Counted from the stretch's first letter, positions 11,612 through 22,580 are shown. The stretch is DNA of 64,000 bases from Hygrophila difformis (GCA_030278955.1 JAOANR010000005.1:2833431-2897430), one strand, 5' to 3'. The notes: a model not told the origin generated them from the sequence alone. Translations and numbers: made by a program.

Positions 11612-12554
11612 TCATAATATTCTCATATATGTGTACATGTAAAAATTACGATTATAAACGAATGAATAATGTGTATTATACTTCAGTAATACCTGTATCG
11701 TCTAATACTTGAGGGTGATGGGCTGCAAATTCCATTTCAGATTCATTTTCAGAATCGGAATAAAGAGGAACCAAATGAACAAAGTCATTATCAGAATCAC
11801 TCTCTCGATTCGGCTTTGAATAAGGTATGCCGTCTGAAGTAAAATAATTTGTTAGTAGGACATTATCAAAGGTTAGTTATTTATGATATGTATAAGTATG
11901 AACCTAGAAAGCAACGTACCAAAATTTTCATAACTATCTGTTGTATAATATTCAATACTATCATCATCGTCCGCAAAAGGTTGTTCCGAGATCTTTCCAA
12001 TGTTGCACTGCCTCGATTTATCCGGGCTCAATACAGTTTTGTTCTTGTCTTTGCCTTGCATGATAAGAAATATAAAAAAAAATAAAAATAAAAATAAACG
12101 TACAGGTTTAAATGCCTTTTTTATGTTAGTAAAAAATTATATTCATAAATTAATAAGAGACTTTTTATTTAATTCCGTAAGTGTAAGAGTATAAATTATT
12201 TATTTTCCCACTATATAGAATTTAATATTAATGTATAATGAAAAAAAAAACCATTCGTGAATAATGTAGATGGTTTGCCATCGTATTCTCCAAATTGTGT
12301 GGTTGATTTGCATTCCATCCGATTGAATGGAGTTGACACATGATTGACTGGACCTGGCACTATATTTTCTTTTCCTAGTGCACCTCTTTCTTTAAGACTG
12401 AGTATGTTTTGAACACTGGAATCAGATTGTTGAACAACTACAGAATGGTTCGTCCTCGGCTTGCCTCATTCTCTAAATGACATATCCATCAATACATTTC
12501 TAAATATATCATTAGAAGTATTATGCATCTCTTTAGGGATGTTAACACTTCGAA

Positions 12555-12926
12555 TCACAGAAGGTGCTTGGTTGACAACAATAGGATTGATTTTTTGGGT
12601 GGTCCTCTCTTTCTTAGCGATAGATCAACAGATGACGCCATAGAATGACCAAATACCTTTTTTGGTCTTCCTCTCTTTTTCGACAATTGATTTTCTGTTG
12701 TATCATCATTTTGGTCCATCATCGGTCTTCCTCTTTTTCTGAGCGGTAAATTCACCAATACATTTGTCGGTCTATCATTAGGAGTATTATGTGTATTTTT
12801 AACACTGCTTACACTTGAAACCACAACATTGTCCCTTAGTGGGCTTCCTCTCTTTACTAGCAAATGCTTTTCTGGTGTATTATCATTAGATTTATTATCT
12901 CTGCTAAGTGATGATGCGAGAACCAT
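12555..12926 (-). CDS. AT-hook repeat protein segment of the Helitron
   Basis: A 123-codon minus-strand ORF with four spaced AT-hook-like motifs: VKRGSPL, LRKRGRPMM, SKKRGRPKK and LRKRGPPKK. Each is followed by a serine/asparagine-rich spacer (for example NDDTTENQ). KRGRP cores bind the minor groove of AT-rich DNA. It sits upstream of, and in the same orientation as, the Rep/helicase gene, so it may be its N-terminal exon or a separate accessory ORF. A degenerate further motif (GKPRTNH) lies near 12450 in a shifted frame. An ATG is present at 12926, but splicing was not resolved. Confidence 0.45.
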   Translation of the reverse strand: MVLASSLSRDNKSNDNTPEKHLLVKRGSPLRDNVVVSSVSSVKNTHNTPNDRPTNVLVNLPLRKRGRPMMDQNDDTTENQLSKKRGRPKKVFGHSMASSVDLSLRKRGPPKKSILLLSTKHLL

Positions 12927-14963
12927 TTTCTATATTGATGCATCAACCAAAGAAAGCAACAACTGTGAGCTTAATTATTAGTAAAATAATAATCTAATGC
13001 ACACAATAATAAGTAAGAAACAATAAATATAATCCTTATTACATCTTCAAAAAGAAGATGTGGTCACAAACTGAAAACATGCTGTAGTTTTATTCATTTA
13101 TTTGCTACTGATAATGAAATAATCGATCAAGGACATCTGCATAATGTACTTTTTACCTACTATGATTTAGTATATATTTTTTTTATTTGTTTGATATTCT
13201 CATGAATCATTTTGCTTGGGCACATGTTCCGATAGAAGGTTAAATAGATAAAATAAGCAGCTTGAAAATTTTGTGGCAAATATATTTCCCTACAAAGATG
13301 AAGACAATATTCTTGAATGCCCATGCTTTTTGTATTTTTTTCCTTGGTTGATATTCTCATAAATCATATTTGTAAAGAGTTAACTCCACCTAAAGAGTTT
13401 CACATATGCGGGTTTTAAAAAGTTTCACATATGAGTCTCTGGCGACTTTCAGGCTTAAACAAAAAAATTGCAATAAAATACAGTAAATTACCTTTTGAAG
13501 GCGTTCGATTACGTGTGGAGGAAGACGAAACTCATCCATGTTCCAACTGCAATCACATAATCAATAGGATGCGATATTCTGTTTTTTAAATTGAAAGAAT
13601 CAGATTTCTTAGATAGATGTTTAGAAAGACAAAAAAGCAAGTCTAAAACTCATAATATATGGGCAGAATTGAACATCTAATGCAATGCCACTGTAATGTG
13701 GAAAGAGATATACTTATTTTTTTGAACAAATGAATGTACTGTCAGAGAGATATGGTTCATGCTCAAATCCTGTAAGTATAATATCTACTCAATTTTATTG
13801 AAAGGACTATTCCAAGTAAACTGTATGCTTGTGAGTTGTGAACTATATACCTTTTAAAACTCTACCAATACAGGTACCGATAATCTAAAAGATCAGAGAT
13901 AGAAGATAGGCGAGAAACTGCTCTCTGTGTCAAAATGAGCAAGGAACAATTGGAAGAATTGGGCTGGTAACTTCGGCTTTGTTTTGTCATGCAGCTGAGG
14001 ATTGGTTGAATCCTGATAACATATTAGAATCATTTGAAGCAAGGACTGAACAACTATGGGGCTGAATTTTCTATTAAATCCCACAACGGATCATATTGTC
14101 AAAACACACCTACAATCGTTTAGAAAAGTTTAGAAAAGATTACCACCAACAAATCTATTTAAAAACCAAAGTTTAACACTAACAGATGGAAATTTAGAAA
14201 ATTTGATGGGAATTTTTACCCGGCAATTTATCAAACACCTTAAAGGCATATTCTGAAACTTGTGATAGGCATAAAAAGAAGGAAAAAGTCAATCCCTAGC
14301 AAGGGAACATGCTCACATATCAATCAAAGATGGCAAAATTTGGGAAATTACCGAACAAATGCAGAGATTATAGTCCACTCCAATGCAACACGAAGAGATT
14401 ATAGTCCCAAAAAAATGTAGAATTGAAGGCTGCCCAATTCGCAAAAGCTTCTATGGAGTCTGGATCCCAATCCTTGAGCGCTGCCGGCAAAGATAGCGCG
14501 AAGCGGAGGAAGAACTACCAGATAGATAATCTTCAATGGAGGGAATTTTGGATATTGGAATTAGGGCACAAAAATAGGAGAAAGAACTAAAAAGTTATGC
14601 GAGGAATGCTAACCTTCAATGGAGGGAATCGTCAATGGAGACTAATTGCATATTGCTAAAAATTGCCAAACATCAGCACAAAAATTGCGACCAAGGGAAG
14701 TTTCAGATAAATGGATTTATTACTTGAAAAGATGTGGAAAAGTAAAGAATAGATAATGGTGGATGAGTTATTAGTGTTTAATTTATTGTTCTTATCAATT
14801 AACGATTTTTTTTTCTCTTAATGACGTGGCCGATGGCCGATGACGTGGAATTAGTCAGCATATTAGCTGTAAACTTATGAGCCATTGATCTAAAAGTGAG
14901 CGTATAATGACTGATTAACCCTTTAAAATTAAGAAGGATGAATTAAATTTAATAAGATAAAAG
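12927..14963 (-). other. 5' leader region of the minus-strand Helitron
   Basis: About 2 kb between the 5' terminus and the first ORF. It contains only short, low-complexity ORFs. A promoter for the Helitron genes is expected here, but I could not pick a TATA box with confidence. Confidence 0.4.
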
Positions 14964-15041
14964 AGTCTGCACATGCCAAAAAGTATTCAGGATTTATTAT
15001 CTAGATAATAAATCCTGAATACTTTTTGGCATGTGCAGACT
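14964..15041. repeat. Perfect 78-bp palindrome: two Helitron 5' ends head to head
   Basis: The two 39-bp arms are exact reverse complements with no spacer; the centre lies between 15002 and 15003. Each arm is the first 39 bases of a Helitron family 5' terminus (TCTAGATAATAAATCC...GTGCAGACT). The minus-strand terminus starts at 15005 and the plus-strand one at 15000, so they share TCTAGA. Beyond the arms the sequences differ (CTTTTATC leftward, GTATTGCC rightward), matching two subfamilies seen elsewhere in this window. Confidence 0.92.
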
Positions 15042-17393
15042 GTATTGCCCTTATTAAATACACTTGATCATTTTTAATTTTAAGGATTATACAGTAATTA
15101 TGCCTTAAGTTTCCATATAAATGCTGATTAATCATCAAGAAACGCACAATCATCCAAAATAATTACACGTCAGCGCTGAATCATCATACATGCCACGTGA
15201 TCAATCTTTTAAATATTCTATATTTAGATAATAAATATATTTGTTAGGATAAGAAAATCTTGAGAAAATCTTTCCATATATTTTAAAAATATATATAAAT
15301 TAAAAATAAATTATAATATATTTGATATTTATGAAAAATTTAGTTAAACCAATATATTATAAATTCTTTAATTGAATAAGTAATTTTTTTTCAAATATAT
15401 ATTATATTATCTATATAATAAATCCTGAATACTTTTTGACATGTGCAGACTGTATTGCCCTTATTAGTATATTCCATCCTTTTTAAATTTTAAGTGTTAT
15501 ATTGTAATTATGCCTTGGGTTTCCATGTAAACGCTGATTAATCATCCAGAAACGTACAGTCATTCAAATTAATTACACGTCAGCGCTGAATCATCCTACT
15601 TGCCAAGTCAATCAATCTTTGAAATCTTATATTTAGGTAATAAATCTATTTCTTTTTTTTTTCGGAAAAAGTAATAAATCTATTTCTTAGTATAAGAAAA
15701 TCTTGAAAAAATCTTTTCATATATTTGAAAAGGATATAAATTGGAAATAAATTATAATATATTTGATATTATGATAGATTTAGTTAAACTAATATATATT
15801 CTTTAATTTTTGCCCGATATATATTAATAAGAAATTAAAATCCATTATAAAAATATAATCATATTTTAATTTTAATTTCTAGTATCAGGTTTAATTTTTA
15901 AATATAATTTTTAACAAAAAAATAATTTTAATAAACTACATAATATAAATAAAGATAATTATTGATTTTTTTTAAAAAAATTATAAGTATAAATATAATT
16001 ATAATTTTGATATTAACAATTAACATATTCCCCATGCTCAAATATTGACAGTTAAATTGGGTGAATTGCATTTACATATGATTAATTTTTAATTTAGTTT
16101 GGCTTTTAAATTTTTTATAACAATTGTTCTAGATAATTTCTTTCATCTTTCATATGAACATAATAGTAGTACTATTATGAACATATATATACTGTCTTCA
16201 TTTCTCTTATGTCTCAAATACAAATACTTATCTATATATATATAAAAGTAATATAGTCAAGTTTCCCCCCACTTCCCCACCCCCTTTTTTCAACAATCAA
16301 ATTTAATTCATACAACAATGTTTAATCCTAAAATTTTAATATTATATATTGAAATATCCATTAATATATATTAATATCCAATATTAATTAATATACGTTT
16401 AATATAATTCTTTTATCAATATTCATCAATATCCTAACAAATTCTTAATAAAATATTATAATATCTTTAACTAATTTAAACTATTATATATTTTTAGAAG
16501 ATCACGTGAAATTTGATTCTATTCATCCAATATTTGTATATATATTTCCATCAAACCTCCTCCTATTTCTCTATAAATATTCCATTCATTTATCTAATAT
16601 CATGGTTGTCTTGAAATTCTCATCACCTCACATTTTATTTCTTCATTCTTTGTTTATGTCTTCTCAACATTGATTTTATATTTAAAACAATGTCTTTTGT
16701 TTCTTCTTCTCATGTATTACAATGTTTCACACCCCAATATTTTTCAATATTTCTTTTGTTGCATGTTAATTTTTCTCAGATTACAATATATTCTTCGTCT
16801 TGCTATTCATGTAAGATTTTTTTTACTCAAACGTGAATATTAGTGGGTTTTTTTTGTTTTTTCTTATGTACTATTATATATATATATTTCTAATGGTTTT
16901 CCAACGACTTTTACAGGATTACATGTTGTAATTCAAGATTGCAATTAAGTCATACTCTACAAATTATTTTTATGATTCTCCTTTGTATACTACTCAAAAT
17001 CTTTGTATATCATGAATCTATTTTATGTTGGTTTTTTTATTGTTTGTTTTTTTTGTCTTTATTCAAAATTTGGAAGAAAAAAAACTGAAGAGAATAAATT
17101 TGGAGATATTTCCACTTTATTTTTTATTGATGTATTTTTTCCATTTTGTTAATAGATTATTCCATTTTTGACATCTTTCCTTTTGGATACATTTTTTTAC
17201 ATATTTTTTAATTTATTTAAGTTCACTATAAAGTAGAAAACAATCATTATTTAATTGAATTCGGAAAAATTGGGAATAATCTAATAAATTGGATAGGGAA
17301 TGATTTAAATTAGTTGTTTATTTTTTCCCAACTTTTTATTTAGCATAGTGATTTGTTATTATTTTAGAAGATCTCAATCTAATTTTGAATGGT

Positions 17394-17395
<2 letters not shown>

Positions 17396-17438
<43 letters not shown>
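17396..17438. repeat. (TA)n microsatellite
   Basis: About 21 TA units without interruption. Confidence 0.9.
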
Positions 17439-17442
<4 letters not shown>

Positions 17443-17599
17443 GGATACCAATCCTATATTTTTAAGAAATTATTAATTAATATAAACGGTATAATAACAC
17501 TACATAAATTAAAAAGATTTACTATGATATACATCTTTTAACTTCGTCTAATTGAATAAATATAGTATTATATATTTGTATAATATATATACTTATAAT

Positions 17600-18078
17600 T
17601 AGGGGTGAAAGGGGTACGGTCAATATCAGACCGATCCGATACTGTATCCGATTATATTCGAATCCGAATCTGTATCCAACTATCCAGCCAAATATTTTAA
17701 TAGTCGCATCCAAATTTGAATCTGTAATTTAATATATGCATTCGTATTTGTATCCAAAAATATCTGACCTTATCTAAAAACTGATAGGATATTATCCAGA
17801 TTTTAAATATGGATATCCGAATATATTAATATATTATTATTTATTAATTAAAAATTATCAATAATTATAACAAAATATAAAATTATTACTCCTATATAAT
17901 TATCAAATTTTCAAAAAAGATTAAAAATTATCCGATAATCTGTATCCAATTAAATCTATATCCGACATCTATTTGTATCGACATATCTATATTCGATCGG
18001 AATCCGAGAAAAAAATGTGGGATAATATATATTCGTATCCAATACTATCTGATCATATCCATACCGTTTTCATCCCTA
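17600..18078. mobile_element. hAT-like MITE (479 bp)
   Basis: Inverted ends are TAGGGGTGAAAGGGGTACGG on the left and, on the complementary strand, TAGGGATGAAAACGGTATGG on the right. The flanking octamers CTTATAAT and CATTTAAT agree at 6 of 8 bases, compatible with an aged 8-bp hAT duplication. The interior is AT-rich with many TATCCGA-like motifs in both orientations and no ORF of note. Confidence 0.75.
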
Positions 18079-18092
18079 CATTTAATATAATA

Positions 18093-18268
18093 CTCCCTTC
18101 ATTTCAAAATAAGTGTAACATAAGGAAATGACCCGAGATTCAATGCAATGATTAAAAGTGCTTTAGTGGAAGTTTTATACCCTTAAAAGCATTTATATAT
18201 GGTAATGTAACATTTATTATGAAACACCCAAAAAAAGAAAGTGTAACACTTAAAAAAAATGGAGGAAG
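18093..18268. mobile_element. Stowaway (Tc1/mariner) MITE
   Basis: The left end CTCCCTTCATTT and right end AAATGGAGGAAG are inverted, and each is flanked by TA (18091-18092 and 18269-18270). The inner repeat AGTGTAACA / GTGTAACACTT extends the symmetry. Length 176 bp, no coding capacity. Confidence 0.8.
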
Positions 18269-18397
18269 TATAATATAGTATAATATGATAATTATATATT
18301 CATGATTAGATTTGCATTAGTCACTCCATATGTATGTGAATAATGTTCTAAAATTATTAACATTATTTTGTGGGAAGCTGACGCCAAATAACAAATT

Positions 18398-18680
18398 GAA
18401 AAAAAAAATAAAGGGAAAAAAGAGCAACAAAAAGAGGTGTCCAAAAGCAGAAAGGGAAAAAAGAGCTAACACTTTGGCTCTTGGGAACCATACGCGGGAA
18501 GAATCCGCCGCTAACACCCTGTGCGTGAAGTCTGGAAGAATGTCCAAGTAGTGTAGAATTCTTCTAAAGATGCACCACATTTTGCTAGACAATCCGCTAC
18601 CATTTTACACTTGCAAAGTACATGATAAACTGAACATCGGTCAAAGACGTCTCGCCAAGTGCGGGAGGCATGTCATTGGT
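18398..18680 (-). pseudogene. L1 LINE tail: RNase H C-terminus fragment
   Basis: On the minus strand, near 18610-18550, the frame reads ADCLAKCGASLEEFYTTWTF. After a frame change it reads DSSRVWFPRAKVLALFSLS. This matches the end of the LINE ORF2 RNase H domain seen at 50.3 kb (ADSLAKYGASGDRFYTTWAF ... SGVWLPRA). It is a 5'-truncated LINE 3' end, as target-primed reverse transcription often leaves, with one or more frameshifts. It resides inside the nested Helitron. Confidence 0.65.
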
Positions 18681-18873
18681 CGAGTAGTCCAGTAGCATTA
18701 TTAGTGTAATATATAATAATAAATTAACATATAATATATAAAATGGAGTTAAAATTATATCTCGGAAATTATAAATTTAAAAATGTAAAATCAAATATAT
18801 TACATAATTCGTATCAGGCACAAATGTATTAATATAAATTAAATAATGTAAAATCAAATTGATTATGGGCTAA

Positions 18874-19265
18874 GAGGATGTTTGGATGCGCGTTTTAAAA
18901 AGTGTTGCAGCATTTAGAAAAGGATAATCAGATAATTGTTGTAACAAAACATGCTGTAGAAAATTAAGTGTTTGGATGAGATTATGTTGTTTCAAATCGC
19001 AATAATCAGATAATCATAAAAAAGTGTTTGGATTTGAATTTTTCATTACCTCAAAAGGCAACAATATGGTAAAATATATTTTTGGCTACACGCAATTTTC
19101 TTGCAGCACCAAAGTGGGGCTGCAAGAAAATAGCGTTTTCATTCCCTCAAAAGGCAAATAATAGATTATTGGAAGTTAGTACAAAAACAGAATTAACTGA
19201 TTATTTGCGTTTTGCAAACGCAATAATCAGATAATTCCGTCCAAAATGCACAAACAAACGCCCGC
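18874..19265. mobile_element. PIF/Harbinger-type MITE (392 bp)
   Basis: The left end GAGGATGTTTGGATGCGCG pairs with the complement of the right end, GCGGGCGTTTGTTTGTGC. The element is flanked by TAA on both sides (18871-18873 and 19266-19268), the 3-bp TWA duplication of PIF/Harbinger elements. The interior is non-coding, with repeated AATAATCAGATAAT blocks. Confidence 0.75.
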
Positions 19266-19379
19266 TAAATCAATAAAACAACAATATTAGGAAAATAACT
19301 TAATTGACAAAGTTGCTAAACCACTTTGTCACATTTTTTCTCAATAATGTGGTCATAAAATTAGCATGAACCAAATTTT

Positions 19380-19541
19380 TTTGAAGAAGCCATTGAAGGT
19401 CTGGAAAGGGTGGTGAGAGCTCATGCCACACAATTACAAAGGGAACAAAGGGAATGGATAGTGGACCGGATGGGGATTCGAACCCCTAAACCTAAAGGTT
19501 GGGAGTTGAGGGAGTTACCACATGATTAAGTCTCCAACCCC
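19380..19541 (-). mobile_element. tRNA-derived SINE (162 bp) with 16-bp TSD
   Basis: On the minus strand the head begins GGGGTTGGAGACTTAATC, contains an A-box-like TGGTAACTCCC and a clear B box in GGGGTTCGAATCCCC, i.e. an internal RNA polymerase III promoter of tRNA type. The body ends in an A-rich tail. A perfect 16-bp duplication, GCATGAACCAAATTTT, flanks it at 19364-19379 and 19542-19557. Length is like short plant SINEs (about 150-170 bp). It encodes nothing and would rely on a LINE reverse transcriptase. Confidence 0.92.
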
Positions 19542-19657
19542 GCATGAACCAAATTTTATGTAATAAGTACAATATTTGAATTTTTGAAATCTTATCTTAT
19601 TTGAAAATTATATATATAAATTTTACTTACCGCGCATTGCGCGGGCGGGTATGCTAG

Positions 19658-20388
19658 TGAACATAATAATAATTTCGTATTCTTTAAGTTTCATAATGTT
19701 AGTGTAATTTTTACATTATCTACACCAGTTTCACCAAATTATTTTTACAGTGTTCAATTGATCAGTTAAATAAGAATGAATCTTTATTCTTTTTTCAGTT
19801 ATTATTTTATTAATTCTTCCATCAATGATGAATGATAATCCGCTCTCCCCTGACTTTAGTTTGAATAGTAGTAATAAACATGTTTTCTCAAATTTAAAAT
19901 ATTGGGTTAGATAGTCGATTCTGCCACTAAATTATTAAATAGTACTTAATAGTCTTTATAACCTTGAATTTTAAGTTTATGACTTTTCTTTTTTTCGTTT
20001 TTTTTCACTTCAGAAAAACTACAATGAATTTATGATGTCACTATTTCTTTTGATAACATAGTCTTCATAAGATTCAAGGATTCTTGAATGAGCTTTAAGC
20101 AATTTGGTTTTCGTTCCAAATTTGTTTTGATTTGTTAGATTCTGGAATTCCCGATGCCAATGACAATTAATTTGATATCTTTCTACATTTAGGCTTCTTA
20201 ATGTATTGATTATATATAGGAAATTAGGCAGTATTCAATGTGTTCGAAAAATGTCTCAATTTCAGTTATGTTTTTTTTTTAAGTTTGTTCTTTCTTTTTC
20301 AATTTTTATCTCGATCCTTTTGAGAAATCAACTAAATGTTGTCTCAGTATCTCAGTTTTGACCTTCTTCCCCTGTTGAGTAGCTTATA
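19658..20388. other. AT-rich DNA, no supported gene
   Basis: Sequence after the nested Helitron 3' end. It has poly-T rich stretches and no long ORF, and is probably Helitron interior. Confidence 0.4.
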
Positions 20389-20626
20389 CTTCCCCTGTTC
20401 TCTTTTAAATGCACTTCTTCTGCGTTTCATGCAGTCCAAGATACATTTTGAAATATTGATAACTCAAATTGTATATAATAATATAAACCTACGTGATTAG
20501 ACAAATCTAACAAGATCTCACTTAACTATATTTTCTCTTACATAACTATGTTAAACTTTTGATTAAAATGACTTAATAAATAGTTGATACTATGCAAATG
20601 GATCACTTAAAAGGGAACGGAGGAAG
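20389..20626. mobile_element. Stowaway-like MITE (238 bp)
   Basis: The left end CTTCCCCTGTTCTCTTTTAA is mirrored at the right by TTAAAAGGGAACGGAGGAAG, with TA on both sides (20387-20388 and 20627-20628). The two ends agree over about 20 bp with few mismatches. No ORF. Confidence 0.75.
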
Positions 20627-20821
20627 TAATTTACAAGAGGGTATTGTGAATTATAGCCCACGTTTTAATTTGCCTACCACCCTTCCCCATTGTTTGGTGA
20701 ACCCCACCCACTATAAGTGTTTGTGTACCTAAACACTTTTAACTGTAACAATGCCATAAAAATTCTTGATTTTGTTTACTTAAAATTCTTGATATTTATA
20801 ATGAATTTAGTTAAACAATAT

Positions 20822-21005
20822 ATTATATTAGATAATAAATCTATTTGTTTGTATAAGAAAATCTTTCTATATATTTTAAAAAGATATAAATTTAAAATAA
20901 ATTATAATATATTTGATATTTATTACGAATTTAATTAAATCAATATATTATAAATTCTTTATTTGAATAATTTATGTTTTCAAATATAATTATAGTTATA
21001 TTAAA
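20822..21005 (+). repeat. Partial Helitron inner sequence (third copy)
   Basis: The sequence from TAGATAATAAATCTATTTG to TTCAAATATA follows 15221-15400 closely in order, with small changes. A 5' terminus is missing. It shows a further truncated copy of the same Helitron family, or a local duplication. Confidence 0.6.
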
Positions 21006-21394
21006 ATTCGAGCCTATTATACATAATATACATAAAATAAACACTACATAAAATTTGAAAAAAAATAGTATTTCATCAGTAAAAAAAATTAATATATTAT
21101 TTTATGTACATAAAAACTAATATCATGATCATGATAATTTATCTTTTACATATATTTATTAGTCCTTAATCTACTGTATAATTATTAATACTACCTCTGT
21201 TCCTTTTTATATAAATATAATATACACAATCAACATATTTTTGCGGGTTGAGTGAGTTAGAAAGACGAAAGTTTTAATTTACTTAATTCATTTAATTATA
21301 CATATAATATTTATAATAGTAGGGGTGGTTTTTTTGAGGAAAATGATAATTTATAAACTCAAAACCGCCCATTCGTACAAACCATATAGTTCGA

Positions 21395-21765
21395 GAAGCC
21401 AATTACAGTTCACTACTACGGATTGGTAGAGATCAGATCAAGGTACTCAACCCACTATTAAGACCAAGTGTATGCTTTCAAACACTGTGACCCCTAGCGT
21501 GCGGGACATACAGTAGTCCCCAAGCCTCGAACATAACAAGGATGGCAGAGGAAGGATTCCAGCAGTTCAATTAAGTGTAGTAGCGGCCTCAACATGAAAC
21601 GTCCACACCGATCAGACCGTAATGAAGTGTAGCAGCATTTTCGTCAACAATGTTTTCCTTTCCACCAGCTTTCATACATTCTGGGTATCCTTGGTCAACC
21701 ACCCGCGGCATCCCTTCCAAAATCATGAAATGTCTCCAGCACCGATGTATTCCTCAGTCTGTAGT
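21395..21765. other. GC-richer island of unknown origin
   Basis: About 370 bp near 48% GC inside DNA of roughly 25% GC. It has complex sequence, and on the minus strand a short open frame reads MILEGMPRVVDQGYPECMKA before stops. The contrast suggests a captured host gene or retroelement fragment. I do not recognise it. Confidence 0.3.
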
Positions 21766-22034
21766 AGGGTGGTAATTATGGATTAATTTCTATTTATATT
21801 TTATTTACATAATAAATTAAATTATGTATTTTTTTTGGTGAAACCGGGTATAATTGAATAATACTTTGTTATATGTATCATGAAAAAAATAAAAATTAAT
21901 AAGTTTTCTTCTGTCATTTTGAAAAAAATAGAACTTATATTTTATTAAAAATTCTGTTTTCATAAATATACTAAAATAATAATATCTATAATTTTAAATT
22001 GATTGAGTTGATAAGTTTGTATTAAAACAATTAA

Positions 22035-22068
22035 TACCCGTGCGCGAAGCGCGGGTGAAAAATCTAGT
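22035..22068 (+). repeat. Helitron 3' hairpin joined directly to the next Helitron 5' end
   Basis: Hairpin ACCCGTGC / GCGCGGGT, then GAAAAATCTAG, with the next element's TCTATA beginning at the very next base. No host base pair lies between the end and the start, giving a head-to-tail junction. Confidence 0.8.
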
Positions 22069-22580
22069 CTATATAATAAATCCTGAATACTTTTTGGTCT
22101 GTGCAGACTCTTTTGTCCTCATTAAATTTTAATTTATCCTTCTTAATTTAAGGGTTTAATCAGTCATTATACGCTTATTTTTACATCAACGGTTCTTATT
22201 AAAGCACGTAGGCAAACTGATAGTTGCTGAGTAATCGCTGAGTAATGCCATGTCATCAGACACATCATCAATATTTATATTTAGAAAATAAATCTATCTA
22301 TTAATGTAACAAAATCTTGAAAAAATCTTCATAAGTATTTCAAAAAGATATAATTGATTACAACTATATATATAAATTATTTGATTGTATAGATAATACA
22401 TAATAAGTATTTAAAAAATGTTAATATTATAATATTATTAAATAAATTTAATTAGGTTAAAAATTTATGTCTAAAAAATATATAATCCTATATCAATATA
22501 AGGAATATAATAACCATATTTTAAATTCTCATTCCCTAGTTTTAATTGAGACCAACTTTAGCTATCTCTCTCTCTCTAGA

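Larger units (their letters stand above)
5814..12061 (-). pseudogene. Helitron Rep/helicase gene, spliced and broken
   Basis: One minus-strand gene encodes the rolling-circle transposase of the Helitron. It nicks and joins DNA with an HUH Rep domain and unwinds it with a Pif1-type helicase. In order: an acidic upstream exon (about 12061-11873), a zinc-finger-like N-terminus (11611-10425), the Rep core (10333-9166), a linker with the conserved block CGAEAAHRMFGF (about 9006-8440), the helicase core (8151-7053) and its C-terminus (6340-5814). Introns with GT/AG borders are visible near 10424-10334 and 9870-9794. Damage: a 22-G run shifts the frame near 9187, one frameshift lies near 7440, a hAT element sits at 6349-7052, and a frameshift/stop lies near 6200. 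The protein can no longer be made as one chain. Family identity is certain from the motifs; exact exon borders are estimates. Confidence 0.88.
1..15005 (-). mobile_element. Large autonomous-type Helitron, decayed, 3' end outside the window
   Basis: On the minus strand the element starts with TCTAGATAATAAATCC at 15005, preceded by A, as expected for insertion between A and T. Its first 150 bp match the 5' ends at 15000, 15410 and 22068 in this window. Reading 5'->3' it holds an AT-hook ORF, an acidic exon, the Rep/Pif1 helicase gene and an RPA-like gene. No CTRR end with a GC hairpin of the type seen at 22067 or 53290 is found between 5.8 kb and base 1, so the 3' end should lie to the left of the window and the element would exceed 15 kb. 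A hAT element at 6349-7052 is a later insertion. The Rep/helicase identification is firm; the outer boundary at 15005 is good but complicated by the palindrome there. Confidence 0.72.
16231..19657 (+). mobile_element. Non-autonomous Helitron of a second family, nested
   Basis: The 5' end TCTATATATATATAAAAG at 16231 is preceded by A. The 3' end has a CCGCGC-ATT-GCGCGG hairpin at 19630-19644, a 9-nt spacer and CTAG at 19654-19657, followed by T. This is the standard Helitron arrangement (5' TC, 3' hairpin plus CTRR, insertion in AT). The 3.4-kb interior is filled by later insertions (hAT, Stowaway, LINE tail, Harbinger, SINE) and encodes no transposase. Pairing of these two ends is inferred from position. 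Confidence 0.6.
15000..22067 (+). mobile_element. Nested plus-strand Helitron cluster
   Basis: Two related 5' termini occur in the same orientation: 15000 (TCTAGATAATAAATCC) and 15410 (TCTATATAATAAATCC), each preceded by A. They share the sub-terminal blocks GCAGACTGTATTGCCC and ATTACACGTCAGCGCTGAAT. A single matching 3' end follows: an ACCCG...CGGGT hairpin at 22035-22055, a short spacer and CTAG at 22064-22067. A third, 5'-truncated copy of the family's inner sequence starts near 20822. The copies are nested and I cannot assign the one 3' end to a particular 5' end. No Rep or helicase is encoded, so these are non-autonomous. Confidence 0.55.

Noticed and set aside
19440..19541. tRNA-like sequence with A and B boxes
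   Set aside because: It lies inside a 162-bp unit with an A-rich tail and 16-bp target duplication and does not fold as a full tRNA; it is the head of a SINE.
21196..21240. Stowaway-like left end (TACTACCTCTGTTCC)
   Set aside because: No matching inverted right end or clear TA duplication could be located.
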